Positions 12,440 to 23,329 of a stretch of DNA of 64,000 bases are shown piece after piece; the stretch's first letter is position 1, and every line of letters begins with the position of its first letter. The notes under the pieces were generated by a model. It did no database searches and was not told where the DNA came from. It saw nothing but the letters and a program-made list of their open reading frames with translations. Made by a program: the position numbers and the translations under genes. The stretch spans positions 4,092,001-4,156,000 of the forward strand of contig JAGYXB010000825.1 of the NCBI GenBank assembly GCA_022495005.1, written 5' to 3'. This stretch comes from Rhyacophila brunnea. Its lineage: Eukaryota; Arthropoda; Insecta; Trichoptera; Rhyacophilidae.

Positions 12440-13530
12440 ATAATTTTTTTTTACTATCAATGTTAAAAAAATACAAATATATTAAGTATAAAATATGTAC
12501 ATAACTACTACAATAGGTTTGTTCCTGGATGTAAATTTTAAACTGGTCCAAACTAGTTTAGCATTTTTTCATGCGCATCTCTATTCATCAAATACTAGCA
12601 AAATCATTTATTCTATGTGTGACTGACTAGCCGTTTACTCTGAAGATTTACAAAGCGCTTATTTGGTAATACAGCACTAACACTTGTCAAAATAATGACA
12701 ACATTCTGTCATTTGAATGCAGTTGAAGCCTCCAGCCGTTCTCTTATCGTTCCACACCATTTTGGCCAGTTTTAATTTTCATTTGACTTCCAGGAACAGA
12801 ATTCAATCCAGAAATATGCAATGCGCATCTGCTCATTACGATCAAACCATTCAGAAAGCATGCAGGAACAAACCTAGTATATTACGTAGTAAGGTATAAT
12901 ATAATATTATACATCGATTTAACATTATTTTCTTATCAAAAATAAAAAATAATATTTTAAGACACAAAGACAACAATTTAATTAACACATCATTTTGTAC
13001 ATTGCAAGATGATTTTAAAAAGAGAACAACGCTGACGAGTAAGTTTCAAAAACTTTTGGAGAAATCGGAATAGAGTTTTAAATTTAATTTGATACTGTGA
13101 TGGTGAAATATGGTTATATCTAAAACTATTTCTGTGTGCGAAAGGAAAAGGGCAATAAGTCCTAAGTCTTTATATGGGAATTTCTACATGAAATTTACTA
13201 ATTCAGCAGTGTAGACTCGGCAATCTATTTTCCCTTTTATACACGTACACATTATGATAAATTTGGTATATTTAACTCATTTTTCAATATTTTAGACTTA
13301 TCACTCTTCTCTGTTTGCAGACATTTTACAAAACAGCAAAAACAAAGTTTTGTATATTACTGGTTACTGTTATTAATATTACAGAAAATACAGTATTTTT
13401 TTGAAACAATAATCATAGTATGTATTATAATGATAATACGATAGTTCTATAATAGCCTGGCACATGACAGCTATTTAACAAAGTTAAGCCATAACTAGTT
13501 ACAAAAAATTTTGAAAATAGCATTAGTTTA
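12440..13530. other. TP53RK 3' flank, gene-free
   Basis: AT-rich sequence follows the stop codon. I see no clear AATAAA within the first 100 bases and no other gene or transposon. Confidence 0.4.
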
Positions 13531-13535
13531 ATCCA

Positions 13536-13660
13536 GGTCTGGGCGAACATTTTGGATGAAGGGCCACATTAGGAATATAAAATAAAAGGCGGGCCGGGCC
13601 GCGAGTAAAATACTATTTTCAGACATCCATTATTTATTATCATGAAAAACGAATTTGAAC
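13536..13660 (+). mobile_element. truncated left end of a hAT element
   Basis: The sequence 'gggcgaacattttggatgaa' followed by 'ggcgggccgggccgcgagta' resembles the left end of the 36781-37408 element, including the 'gccgc(g/a)agtaaaatac' block. No matching right end follows, so it is a fragment. Confidence 0.55.
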
Positions 13661-14507
13661 ATAAAAATATAAATGATTCTCTAACAGCCAACAATTTTAA
13701 TTAACGAAACTGTTTTAAGTACATTTTTCAACATTTTTTAAATTGAAGGTAAAAACTGAAACAAGAAAACTGCTTGTAAATGTTCATACTTATTTGTTTT
13801 CGTTTAATTAAGAATACATATTACAGACGATAATCGGTTAGTTTTTTAAAATTCATTAAGGGGGGACATGCTCGCCGTAGGTCATAATTGAGTTTTTATT
13901 GTATTTTCAAACCATGATCCTGGACACTCCTTAAACGTTCTAGATAATCTATTTATATAATTTTGAAGCCTTATTATCCTTTATATTTATTTTAAACATT
14001 TGATGACTGCATAAAGTATTTTTGTTACATAAAATAGTATTCTTTTAAACCTCTCGCTCTAATGTAATAGTCATATTTCGATACATGAATGTGCAGTGGT
14101 ATTAAGATTTTTTACATTTATTAATTTTTAAACGCATTTATAAAACCATTAGTATAATTTATGACGAGATAATTTTAGTAAAATATTCACGATAAAAAAT
14201 TATATTGATAATCTGTGATCCCAAATTTGACAAGAATTAGGCATTTTATTATTCAAAAAATCGGCAAGATTAACACATTTCAAGATGATTCTAAAGACAT
14301 TTATTATAAGCTATGTCTTTGACCATTCAAGTGTGATAAACATCCTATGAATAATGATTGTTTTATAATAATTATTGACCTAAGAATAAGGTAGTGTTTT
14401 TTTGAAATACGCCATTTCTTTTGGCATTCCCCAATGGTTAAGCTACAACATACGGCCGTAGCCATAAATTGACAAACTATAATTAAAGTAGGGAGTAAAA
14501 TTATGTT

Positions 14508-14576
14508 AACGCGCATGTTTGAACATGTACCTAACCGAATTTTTTTTTTAAACGGTACATGTTCAAACACGCGCGT
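14508..14576. repeat. hairpin 1 (inverted repeat)
   Basis: The arm 'gcatgtttgaacatgtacc' pairs with 'ggtacatgttcaaacacgcg' across a short AT loop. The arm is itself partly self-complementary. Confidence 0.75.
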
Positions 14577-14578
14577 CA

Positions 14579-14626
14579 ATAGTCATACATCAATATATAA
14601 TAAATTATATATTGATGTATGACTAT
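14579..14626. repeat. hairpin 2 (inverted repeat)
   Basis: The 21-bp arm beginning atagtcatacatcaatatat is perfectly complementary to the arm ending attgatgtatgactat, with a 6-base loop. It abuts hairpin 1, so both may belong to one palindromic MITE. Confidence 0.8.
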
Positions 14627-15289
14627 TATCTACTATGGCTTGGATTGGGTAGGGTTTAATTGAATTTTAAAAACTATCTACAATATAGTCTTAGTTCACT
14701 GAAAACAGATACGTTTGACTGACTGAATGCACTATTTATGTCGGATAATAACAGCCTACCTCCACCCTTCGCCATATAGATATTTTTTCTCATGTTGGTA
14801 AATATAAGTTGCAGCTGTATGCTTCTGCCTTCTTTTTGTAACATACCCTTTCAAAATTCAACCACAATCAGGGTGATCTTCGCTTTATCGTCTATTACCC
14901 GGAACAGCCATGTGATCAATCGCGAAGGTTTAAAGACACGAAACCTTAGACTATAGATACATCTAGACGCCACCCGTTGCATTGCTAAATGAAGCCGCGT
15001 GCCTTGCGTTTGGTTTGTGGCGAGCGAACGCATTCGCCTACAAATGTTCGAGACCATAGACCATTTCGCTAGTGCTCGCCCAAAGTGCTCGCACTAGACG
15101 CTCAGAATTAAAATATAATTTTCTATTTTTTTACGTTATATAGTATTTTTAAGCGGTCAAAATGCAACCATTAGATAAAGATATCCATAGTTTAAGTTAT
15201 TTTAAAGAAACACTTGGTCACTGATATTAAAATATATAATAAAATACAAATAAATTATCACGAACATGTATCAACTTACTTATGAAACG

Positions 15290-15640
15290 TAATACCATCT
15301 TCTTGCTTATCAGTACGGCTACCATATTTTAAGACAACACACAGAACCATCTTTTCTACTTAATTAACCAAAAATATTTACCACTGACTTTATGTTTAAC
15401 ACAAAAAATATCAATTTTAGCAACACGAGCTCGCAAGTTATCGACGCTATGTGAAGCGTTTCGCCCCGATTTGATGGCGATACTTTTAGAAACTGGCTTG
15501 TAGCTAGTAGACCTTTTATCTTACTCTAGCGCGTGTCGCAGAGATTGTAAGGGTGCCGAATACTTTCTCACTCGCACTCATGCATCGTTTTTGTTCAGGC
15601 CTTGCACGAAACGCTTTTGACACATCAAAAAAATACCATT
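15290..15640 (+). repeat. dispersed repeat, copy B (unidentified family)
   Basis: Collinear with 1470-1830. It shares 'atcagtacggctacca', 'taccactgactttatg', 'tgccgaatactttctcac' and 'ttgttcaggccttg'. This copy also carries 'gtgaagcgtttcgccccgat', absent from copy A. Function and family are unknown. Confidence 0.55.
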
Positions 15641-16647
15641 AGGAATATTTTGGAGATTAAATCACAAAAAATTGACCATTTTCCATCACAGTGCCAATAC
15701 TCTTATAGGAACAAGTACTTATTTGAAATTCACAAATTTAATATAACTAAATTACTATTAGAAGAAAGGTGTTAATACATGATCTGTCACTTAATTTAAA
15801 TATTAGTTATGTTTGTTATTAATTTAATAGTACATATCTGAGTAATGATTATCAGTCTTACAAATTTTCCTTAAATACCAATTAATACACTCTGAGAAAT
15901 TGGTTTATTAGATACCTAACAATAAAACAAATTACACACTTACACCTCACTATAGAGCAAATTTTTAGGCAAATAAAACATTGGAGAAACCAGTATTTGG
16001 AATAGATGCAGAACATTTAACATATTATTGTCATGAACACCTACATTACCTTAAAATTCGACAAATGACTAGAACTACCTACTTCAATAACTAACTAACC
16101 ACAAAAAAATAATCAAAACCACTTTCATTTTCATTTCAAACTAGGAATGAAATGTGATTTTTTTCAATTACTTAAATATTTTAAGATTTTCCATTTTTTT
16201 TTAAATCTGAAATGATACTATGGCAATTGTATGGAAATAATTGATTTATCCAGCCAGCAAGCCTATTCTAACATATCAGTTAACATCCAAAAAGAGCTAA
16301 TTGCGATAAATCACTACGTATTTAGGCGGTTTATTATGAAAATAAGTTAACCGTCTGAACTGTCAAAAAAAGCCATCTTATAATAGCCACTCTCATGTCT
16401 GTTAACTTATAGAGCGAGACAGAGTATGTCAATTTTACATACATTTTGAGAATTGAGATGCAAGATTCGACTGTTTTGATTTATGATTAAATCACGGCCG
16501 CCGTCTTAATTTATAATTTCCCGCGAACTGTCAAATATCGAGTGGCTGGTAGTAACATATTTGTTTTACTGCAATTAAAGTTTGTGCTGCAATCGCAATG
16601 GCATGACTAATAAAATTATAGGTTATGTAGACTATAAACCAATTTTT
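15641..16647. other. gene-free stretch / 3' flank of the DDE gene
   Basis: Nothing coding was recognised. A minus-strand AATAAA (read as tttatt at about 16329) lies some 320 bases past the stop of the DDE gene and could serve as its polyadenylation signal. Confidence 0.35.
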
Positions 16648-18177
16648 TCATTTAACCATATCGTAACCGTTTTGCTGCTTATCTCCAATGTATTGATAAC
16701 CCTCACCAGTTCTTATACGCATAAAATCGGAAAACCATATGGGTTGGTCAGCAGGGAGAGGTACTTTTCCATCAGTCTTTGTGTTTGACTGTTCTCTGGA
16801 ATCCACCGAAGTAACAGTTGGAATTATTCCTGATGTATTGGAACCGTCGTTAGCAATGACTTCTTGAAGTGTGCCAGCCCGCCACATTCTGTCTTCAACT
16901 TTGAGTACATGCCCCATCTGCAAATGCCAGCTATTTATCGTGACACATCGAAGAGCTTCCCATATAATACGTTCAAAATCTTCAGCATTCAGCAAACCAC
17001 TGTTAGCTGTAACATATTGTTTTACCTGTCCCCATAATAATCCCAATGGACTTAATTCATAATGATGAAATGGCAATCGCAGAACTGTATGTCCGCAACT
17101 CCGTACGAATTCTTCCATTTGATATCCAGAGAACTTATTTCTTATGTTTGCAACTATTTCTAAGAGATCTTTTTTCAGCAATTCATCTTTAAATGGTACT
17201 CTTTTCGCTAACAGCCACTCTTTTATCTTGTCTCTCTGCCATGTTTTATCGGGTATTGGATCACTCCTCCATCGTTTGTGTGAAGAATTATCTACAACAA
17301 TTACCGAAGACGGTGGTAAGCTAGGAATTAATCTATTTTTGACCCACTCTTCAAACCTACCGCATTCTGTAATTTCATTTTGTTGCGTTAAAGTTTTGTC
17401 ATATAAATAGACAAGATCTCCATCTTTGATAAAGCCGTTTTCATTTCCTGCTTGTATAATGACATATTTAACGGTTTGGCACTTTGGTTCTAATTCCACC
17501 GCTGTAATATCTCGAGGCAGCATATCATTATTTTCTGATCCATTAGTTTCTCCAGGATTTATTTTACCAACAGCTTCTACGAGAGTTTCTCCCGTGTAAA
17601 TAATATTCCGCTTCTCACTTCTCAGCTGACGTATATCTTTAAGATAACTATGTCTTGCACTAATAAGTTCTGGCTTTTCGATATACATAGCCTGTTTACC
17701 TTTCTTTTCATAATTGAACCCCATTTCATTTAAAACTTTGTGAAGTGTTGATCTTTTAAAATTTGGAAGATCCGGATCGACATTTACAATTGACATAATT
17801 GAATTAAGAGTTAACGAAAGGTTCTTGAAGAGACAGTCGTGAACTTTACTCCTGATTATACTGCGGATAAAGTCGTCATACTTAATAAGTCTACTGTTTT
17901 TGTTAATTTGTTTCCTAGGTTTAGTTTTTGATGGTGATTTAAATGGACCGTTTGCGGCTTCTTTCCGTATTCTGAAGACAGTTTGCGTTGAACATCCTGT
18001 GGCTTCGGCTGTGTCCTCAACTGTTCTGCTTACAGACTGTTCAGGATTTTTGCTGCGCAGATAGTTGAATACATTGAAGATAATTTCCTTTTCCTTTCCT
18101 TCCAATTTCTCTCCACTTCTCCGCTTTACTATGTGATTCTTACTTTTTGTGCAATTTTCTGGAGGTAGAGCCTCCAT
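16648..18177 (-). CDS. Tc1/mariner-like DDE_3 protein, probably domesticated and catalytically dead
   Basis: An uninterrupted 509-codon frame on the minus strand. Residues ~28-75 form a helix-turn-helix (GKEKEIIFNVF...GCSTQTVFRIRKEA) like those of IS630/Tc1/mariner transposases. Residues ~190-430 align with the DDE_3 RNase H-like domain: NIIYTGET (191-198), VIIQAGNENGFI (239-250), SVIVVDNSSHKR (291-302) and LPFHHYELSPLGLLWGQVKQY (368-388). In active relatives these read YTDET, DN and NP(I)E. Here the first Asp is Gly196 and the last acid is Gly379; only Asp296 remains. The C-terminal ~70 residues (Ser/Thr-rich, ending GYDMVK) have no counterpart I recognise. No terminal inverted repeats or TA duplication were found around it. 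A long open frame without catalysis suggests a retained DNA-binding function. A recently dead transposon copy is the alternative. Confidence 0.8.
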   Translation of the reverse strand: MEALPPENCTKSKNHIVKRRSGEKLEGKEKEIIFNVFNYLRSKNPEQSVSRTVEDTAEATGCSTQTVFRIRKEAANGPFKSPSKTKPRKQINKNSRLIKYDDFIRSIIRSKVHDCLFKNLSLTLNSIMSIVNVDPDLPNFKRSTLHKVLNEMGFNYEKKGKQAMYIEKPELISARHSYLKDIRQLRSEKRNIIYTGETLVEAVGKINPGETNGSENNDMLPRDITAVELEPKCQTVKYVIIQAGNENGFIKDGDLVYLYDKTLTQQNEITECGRFEEWVKNRLIPSLPPSSVIVVDNSSHKRWRSDPIPDKTWQRDKIKEWLLAKRVPFKDELLKKDLLEIVANIRNKFSGYQMEEFVRSCGHTVLRLPFHHYELSPLGLLWGQVKQYVTANSGLLNAEDFERIIWEALRCVTINSWHLQMGHVLKVEDRMWRAGTLQEVIANDGSNTSGIIPTVTSVDSREQSNTKTDGKVPLPADQPIWFSDFMRIRTGEGYQYIGDKQQNGYDMVK

Positions 18178-18783
18178 TATAGAAATATTAAACTAATATC
18201 TGAAACAAAGATTTGAACTGAATAAGTGACAATGCACATGATACACATAGTTGAATCAATATTGTACATGGCAAAAAGTGGTTTGCCCTACAACTGAATA
18301 ACTAGCGAGAATTTGATTTCTATAGAATATTTTTGGCAGGGAAATTTGAGTAAGTAGATATGCAAAGTTATACTATGAAATATTTTTGTACTGCGTCGTG
18401 GTTAAATTTTTAAAATACTGATAGATTACCTACATTATTATGCATAGGTTTTTTATTATAAGTCACAAAAGAGCATTCATTGTGTACGCATAAAATCCTA
18501 GTTTCTTAATAAATGATACGTACCTATAAAATAAACAATGAAAAACTTCACAGTTTGGGCAAGTTTTTCTTCAACATCTTAGTAAAAAGAACTCACTCTT
18601 GGTTTCTTGTATTAAATTAGTTTTTTGGAGGTTTACATTTAATAAATAACACAATATATCTGCTGGCTATTTTGTAGTATGTTGCTTGCACGTCTCAATT
18701 TATAATTCCATTATCAATAGTGTTAGAAATTATTATTGAGATATCATTTTATTATGCCGATGTGCCAAACGTAAACAAAGTAT
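18178..18783. other. upstream region of the DDE gene
   Basis: AT-rich with no recognisable gene. It presumably includes the promoter or 5' untranslated region for the minus-strand gene ending at 18177, but no core element can be assigned. Confidence 0.3.
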
Positions 18784-18791
18784 GTTGTCAA

Positions 18792-19212
18792 CAGTGTTGC
18801 CAAGTCAAAATTTAAAATTTCAGTATATTTTGACAAAAAATTCAGTAGATTTCATAAAATATCAGTAGATTTTGGAAAATGTAGTATATTAGATATAATT
18901 TAAGAGTAATAAGGATAAAAATAACTAATAATATTAATTTATTGTAAACAATGATGATATTAATGGGTAAAATGGCGCTCTTGGGTAGAGTTACAATGCT
19001 TTCTTCGTCAATTTAGAAGTGTAACACATTAAAAAAGATCGTGCGTAAATCATTTCAAGTTTATTATTAAAATAATCATCAGTAAACTTACAATTATGGA
19101 GAAACACAAATATCAGTAGATTTCTTGAATTTCGAAAAAAAATCAAAAATTCAGTATATTGGCAAAAAATATCAGTAGATCTACTGAAATTTCAGTAGAT
19201 ATGGCAACACTG
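18792..19212. mobile_element. hAT MITE (421 bp)
   Basis: Terminal inverted repeats are cagtgttgcca and tggcaacactg (11 of 11 complementary). A perfect 8-bp duplication, gttgtcaa, flanks it (18784-18791 and 19213-19220). Subterminal regions carry many copies of 'cagtagat' or 'cagtatat' in both orientations, likely transposase-binding repeats. There is no coding capacity. Confidence 0.92.
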
Positions 19213-19220
19213 GTTGTCAA

Positions 19221-19860
19221 TTATTAGCATAGACATCGTATAGAGTGTACAGCCATATACTTGAAATAATGGAATATACGATCATAGATAATATAACGCT
19301 ATTGATGAAAAGTTGAGGGTAATTAAACAATGGGTGGGAATTAATCGCACATTGCAATAATCAAAATTCACAAAAAAAATAACTTTCATTTGGAAAGTAG
19401 TTTTCACATATATTAACTGATTTCACAAATAAATAGATGAAATCACATAAAATAGTTTGTTTCACAAAACAAAAATCATAAATCACTCATTAATTTAAAT
19501 ATAAATTCACTCAATTTTGACAACTGCACACATTTGTAAAATTGTTTTCACCGATAACTAATATATCCCACAAAGAAAAGGTAGAAATTCACAAATGTCA
19601 AACTAATAATTGTACCGGCAATACAATTTATTAGAAGGCAATCGCAAAAATGATGGTTAGATGTCAATATAATTGATGTTTAACGCAGTAATATAAATAG
19701 GTATATATTCGTGCTGCTATCGTTCATATATTATTTGATGTAAATCTACAACCAATTAACACCACCTAGGTACCTATATCTTTTTCGATTCATCGATATA
19801 AATTTTGGTAAATGTGCCGCAGATGCCGTCATGAGATTGTATAACTATGTTTTTTGAACC
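19221..19860. other. gene-free AT-rich stretch
   Basis: Apart from loosely repeated 'ttcacaaa' words between 19365 and 19600, no feature is recognisable. Confidence 0.4.
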
Positions 19861-19861
19861 A

Positions 19862-19970
19862 AACCTAACCTAACTTAATCTAACCTAACCTAACCTAATC
19901 TAACCTAACCTAACTTAACCCAATCTGACATGACCTGACATGACCTGACCTGACCTAACCTAACCTAACC
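19862..19970 (-). repeat. degenerate CCTAA/TTAGG array
   Basis: About twenty pentanucleotide units, mostly ctaac(c), with drift to ctaat, ctgac and ctaact. The unit matches the insect telomere word, but this is an interstitial and degenerate tract with unique sequence on both sides. Confidence 0.85.
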
Positions 19971-20070
19971 AAGACTAATAAATAAAGAAAACTCCAATTG
20001 AAGATCTACAAACCTTGTACATAATAAGCAAGGTCAATAATAAATGCAACTCCCATATAAAAAAAAAAAA

Positions 20071-20105
20071 ACCTAGCCTAACCTAACCTAACCTACCCCA
20101 ACCTA
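20071..20105 (-). repeat. short CCTAA array
   Basis: About six units (cctaacctaacctaaccta plus variants) follow a run of A. Confidence 0.8.
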
Positions 20106-20109
20106 TTAT

Positions 20110-20744
20110 TACCTAATATAGGTAATCTTAGTTTGTGATAATGATGCATCAAAATGTATGAGCTTTTCAAATTTTAAATTAACAATTATTGGATCGGAAA
20201 ACCTATGTGCTGACAGAAAAAGTTGGGTATTTATTATAATTGTCTACATGGAATAAACTGTTTTCGTAAATCATAAAAGTTCATGATGGTATCTGCGACA
20301 CAATTACCTACGTTTTAAATAACGTCATTTTTTAAATAGGTAACTTTGTTTTTAAATAGGTTACTTATAGTATTATTTGAATCTGAAAGTAGGTACCTAA
20401 TACATACTAATGTTTTGCCTAAATATTGTTTAAAATCATTTAACCTAATTTTCTTAGTGTTTGTATTCTTTCACGATTAATTAGTTACAATAGTATATTG
20501 ATACGTGAAGACTACTTTTTCCTTAGAGCAAATCGATCATTTGAGAGTAAAGTTGTAGTTGATTTGTGAATATCATCCATTTCCGATGTGACAAACATCT
20601 TTTTAAATATTGTCGGCGCTTTGTGAAAACAGTCTATTCAATTGTGCGAATATATATTCCCCTTAAACAATTCATAAATATAAGGACACGCGGAATGATA
20701 ACAAAAATTTGAGTTTTAATAATCATAGTACAGCATGTTTCTTT
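20110..20744. other. gene-free stretch
   Basis: AT-rich. Only short duplicated words such as 'ttttaaatagg' near 20330-20360 are visible. Confidence 0.4.
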
Positions 20745-20976
20745 CGACCGTGTCTGATCCTAATAGGATCATATGGGCCCCAGTGGGGAGGTTTGTATTG
20801 ACAGATTTTTGTTTTTTTACGAGAAATGGATGTCAGCCACTTGCTCAACCTATTAGGTCCATACTCTGACTCAAACACAAATTGAAAAAACAATATGTGT
20901 ACTTGTCATACCAAGGGTTCGAACCTGGGACCCAAAACGCAATAGGCCAACGCTTAAGCCCCGCGGCCGACGTGGG
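20745..20976 (-). repeat. tRNA-headed SINE, copy 2
   Basis: Reverse-strand copy of the family at 10825. The head (B-box-like ggttcgaacctggga read in reverse, then 'cttaagccccgcggccg') lies at the right end. The body 'aacctattaggtccatactc' and tail 'ctgatcctaataggatcat' lie to the left. Confidence 0.8.
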
Positions 20977-21287
20977 TGTATGTTTGGCTGGTTTTAAATT
21001 TAATTCCTTTCAAGGATTTAATTACAGAATTGGAAAAATTATTATTGGGCTTGGCAAGATTTGTTAAATTATTTTTACAATTTTGTCTATGATGCATTGG
21101 CTGTCAAATATCGATGCGACAAAATAACGATTTCTTTATGTATGATCGTTGAAATAATTTATATATTTTGTTCATTGTTTCAACTCAATAAGAAACCAAA
21201 AATAAATTTAAAACTATGGTTTACTATTTGAAGCAATAGAAACACTAAATACTGTCCATAACCTAAAATATTACACAGGTACGCAAA
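20977..21287 (+). promoter_or_regulatory. WDR70 upstream region
   Basis: About 310 bases between the SINE and the WDR70 start. A possible acceptor (ttacacag at 21271-21278) lies just before the ATG, so this may be a promoter or a 5' untranslated intron end. No core promoter element is certain. Confidence 0.3.
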
Positions 21288-23237
21288 ATGAACAAAAAAG
21301 TGATTTCGTTTGGAAAGATAGCCCTCCCCCAAATAAATAAAATTGCCGAAAATCAAGAACCATCCTCATCAAAAGAAAGCGAAGGATTTGGAACGTTCGG
21401 CAAAAAAATTCCTACTGCTGACGAAGATATAAAAAATATCACCGCAGATCTGGAAAGTCAACATGTAGAATCAGTAATGGGCATACAAGGCTTCGGCAAG
21501 AAAGCCAAAACTTTTGATCTAGATCAAATAATCGCACAAGTCAAGAAAACTGCCCGGCTAATCGTGCCCAAGCCCGTAGAGCCGACGGATGATGAAGACG
21601 ATGATGAATTGATAGGTCCGTCACCCCCGCAAGAATTGATCCAAGAAAGTACTGACAATGCTAAATCTGATAAAAAGGCGAAAACCAAAAGCGCTGTTGA
21701 AGATGGCAAGGATCCAGATAGTTATGATGAATTAAGTGACTCTGATGAGGATGAGGATACACTGATCAAAAGAATTCCTTCTAGTCATGAAGTCAAAATG
21801 GATCACGGTAGTAAAGCAGTTGTTGCAGTGGCGGCTGATCCATCCGGCGCAAGATTATCAACCGGTTCTGTAGACTATGAAGTCTGCTTTTGGGACTTTG
21901 CCGGCATGGATATGTCCATGCGATGCTTCAGAACTCTCAGACCTTGTGAAAATCATCCTATTAAATGTTTGCAGTATTCTGCTACCGGTGATACAATATT
22001 AGTTATCAGTGGAGCAGCACAAGCTAAAGTATTGGATCGAGACGGATTTGAAAAGATTGAATGCGTGAAAGGTGATCAATATATTGCAGACATGGCGAAA
22101 ACTAAAGGACACACTGCATCACTCAACAGCGGCTGCTGGCATCCTTATATAAGAGAAGAATTCATGACATCAGCTCAAGATGGAACGTTGAGATTGTGGG
22201 ATGTAGAAAAACCCAGAGAACAAAAGTCCGTTATAAAACCAAGAGCTCAGGGCGGTGTTAAAACAAACCCTGTAGCTTGTGCGTATTCCCGGGATGGTAA
22301 CACCGTAGCCTGCGGATGCTTTGATGGCTCTATTCAAATGTGGGATCATAGAAAAAATTATGTCAATACATGCATGCTGCTTAGAGGCGCGCACCAAAAA
22401 CAAACTGAAATATCTTCTCTTAGTTATTCTTACCTCGGTAACTATATTGCTACCAGAGCTTGCGATGATACTTTGAAATTATGGGACTTAAGAGCTTTCA
22501 AAAAACCTGTACACGAAGTTGGTGATTTGTTCTCACGATACGATAGCACAGACTGTATGTTCAGCCCTGATGACTCCATGGTAATAACCGGCGAATCATT
22601 GAAGAAAGGACAGAAAGCTGGCCGAGTTCTATTCTATGAGACAGCCACGTTCAATTTGGTCACTGATATTGAGGTCACTGATTCCCATGTCATTAAGACA
22701 ATATGGCACCCGAAATTGAATCAAATATTCATCGGCTGCGGAAACGGTACAGTTAAATGTTTCTATGACCAGAATAGAAGTATTCGAGGAGCGAAACTAT
22801 GCGTTGTTAAGACTCATAGGAAGAGAGGATCAACCGAAGTCGTCAGTGGAACGCAAGTTATAACACCGCATGCCCTGCCACTGTTCCGTCAAGATAGAAT
22901 AAAGACTAACAAAAAACGAATTGAGAAAGATAGAATGGATCCAATGAAATCAAGACGACCTGATCTGCCAATTACTTCGGGTCAAGGTGGTCGTGTAGCC
23001 TCGTCGGGAGGAACTCTCAGCTCTTATGTAATAAGGAATTTAGGTCTGAGTAAGCGTGTTAATGATGAACAGGACCCCAGAGAAGCAATTTTGAAATTTG
23101 CAAAAGAAGCTGAGGAAAATCCTATCTGGATCGCACCCGCTTATGCTAAAACACAACCAGTTCCAATATTTCAAGAGGATGAAGATACTAGTAACGCCAC
23201 AGATGAAGCATCTAGTTCTAAAAAGAGGAAACTTTAA
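21288..23237 (+). CDS. WDR70: WD repeat-containing protein 70 (WDR70)
   Basis: The protein is 649 aa, close to human WDR70 at 654. WDR70 is a nuclear WD40 protein linked to the CRL4 ubiquitin ligase and chromatin response at DNA breaks (family knowledge). The N-terminus has the conserved ISFGKI and GFGKKAKTFDLDQ motifs (residues ~6-80) and an acidic region (101-107, 148-156). From ~166 to ~525 seven WD-type blades are visible, with hallmarks such as VCFWDFAGM, GTLRLWDVEK, GSIQMWDHRK and DTLKLWDLRAF. The C-terminal tail has TPHALPLFRQ, RRPDLPITSGQGGRV and a basic SSSKKRKL end resembling a nuclear localisation signal. The ATG at 21288 gives the family-typical start. No intron interrupts the coding region, which is unusual for a metazoan WDR70 and may point to intron loss or a retrocopy. 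Confidence 0.95.
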   Translation: MNKKVISFGKIALPQINKIAENQEPSSSKESEGFGTFGKKIPTADEDIKNITADLESQHVESVMGIQGFGKKAKTFDLDQIIAQVKKTARLIVPKPVEPTDDEDDDELIGPSPPQELIQESTDNAKSDKKAKTKSAVEDGKDPDSYDELSDSDEDEDTLIKRIPSSHEVKMDHGSKAVVAVAADPSGARLSTGSVDYEVCFWDFAGMDMSMRCFRTLRPCENHPIKCLQYSATGDTILVISGAAQAKVLDRDGFEKIECVKGDQYIADMAKTKGHTASLNSGCWHPYIREEFMTSAQDGTLRLWDVEKPREQKSVIKPRAQGGVKTNPVACAYSRDGNTVACGCFDGSIQMWDHRKNYVNTCMLLRGAHQKQTEISSLSYSYLGNYIATRACDDTLKLWDLRAFKKPVHEVGDLFSRYDSTDCMFSPDDSMVITGESLKKGQKAGRVLFYETATFNLVTDIEVTDSHVIKTIWHPKLNQIFIGCGNGTVKCFYDQNRSIRGAKLCVVKTHRKRGSTEVVSGTQVITPHALPLFRQDRIKTNKKRIEKDRMDPMKSRRPDLPITSGQGGRVASSGGTLSSYVIRNLGLSKRVNDEQDPREAILKFAKEAEENPIWIAPAYAKTQPVPIFQEDEDTSNATDEASSSKKRKL

Positions 23238-23329
23238 ACTAATTAATATACACAGTATATAAAGCATCGTAGCCGTCTTCTGAGGAGGCTTTATAACAGA
23301 GTTTTGTTAATTAGAAATACCTGTAAGGT

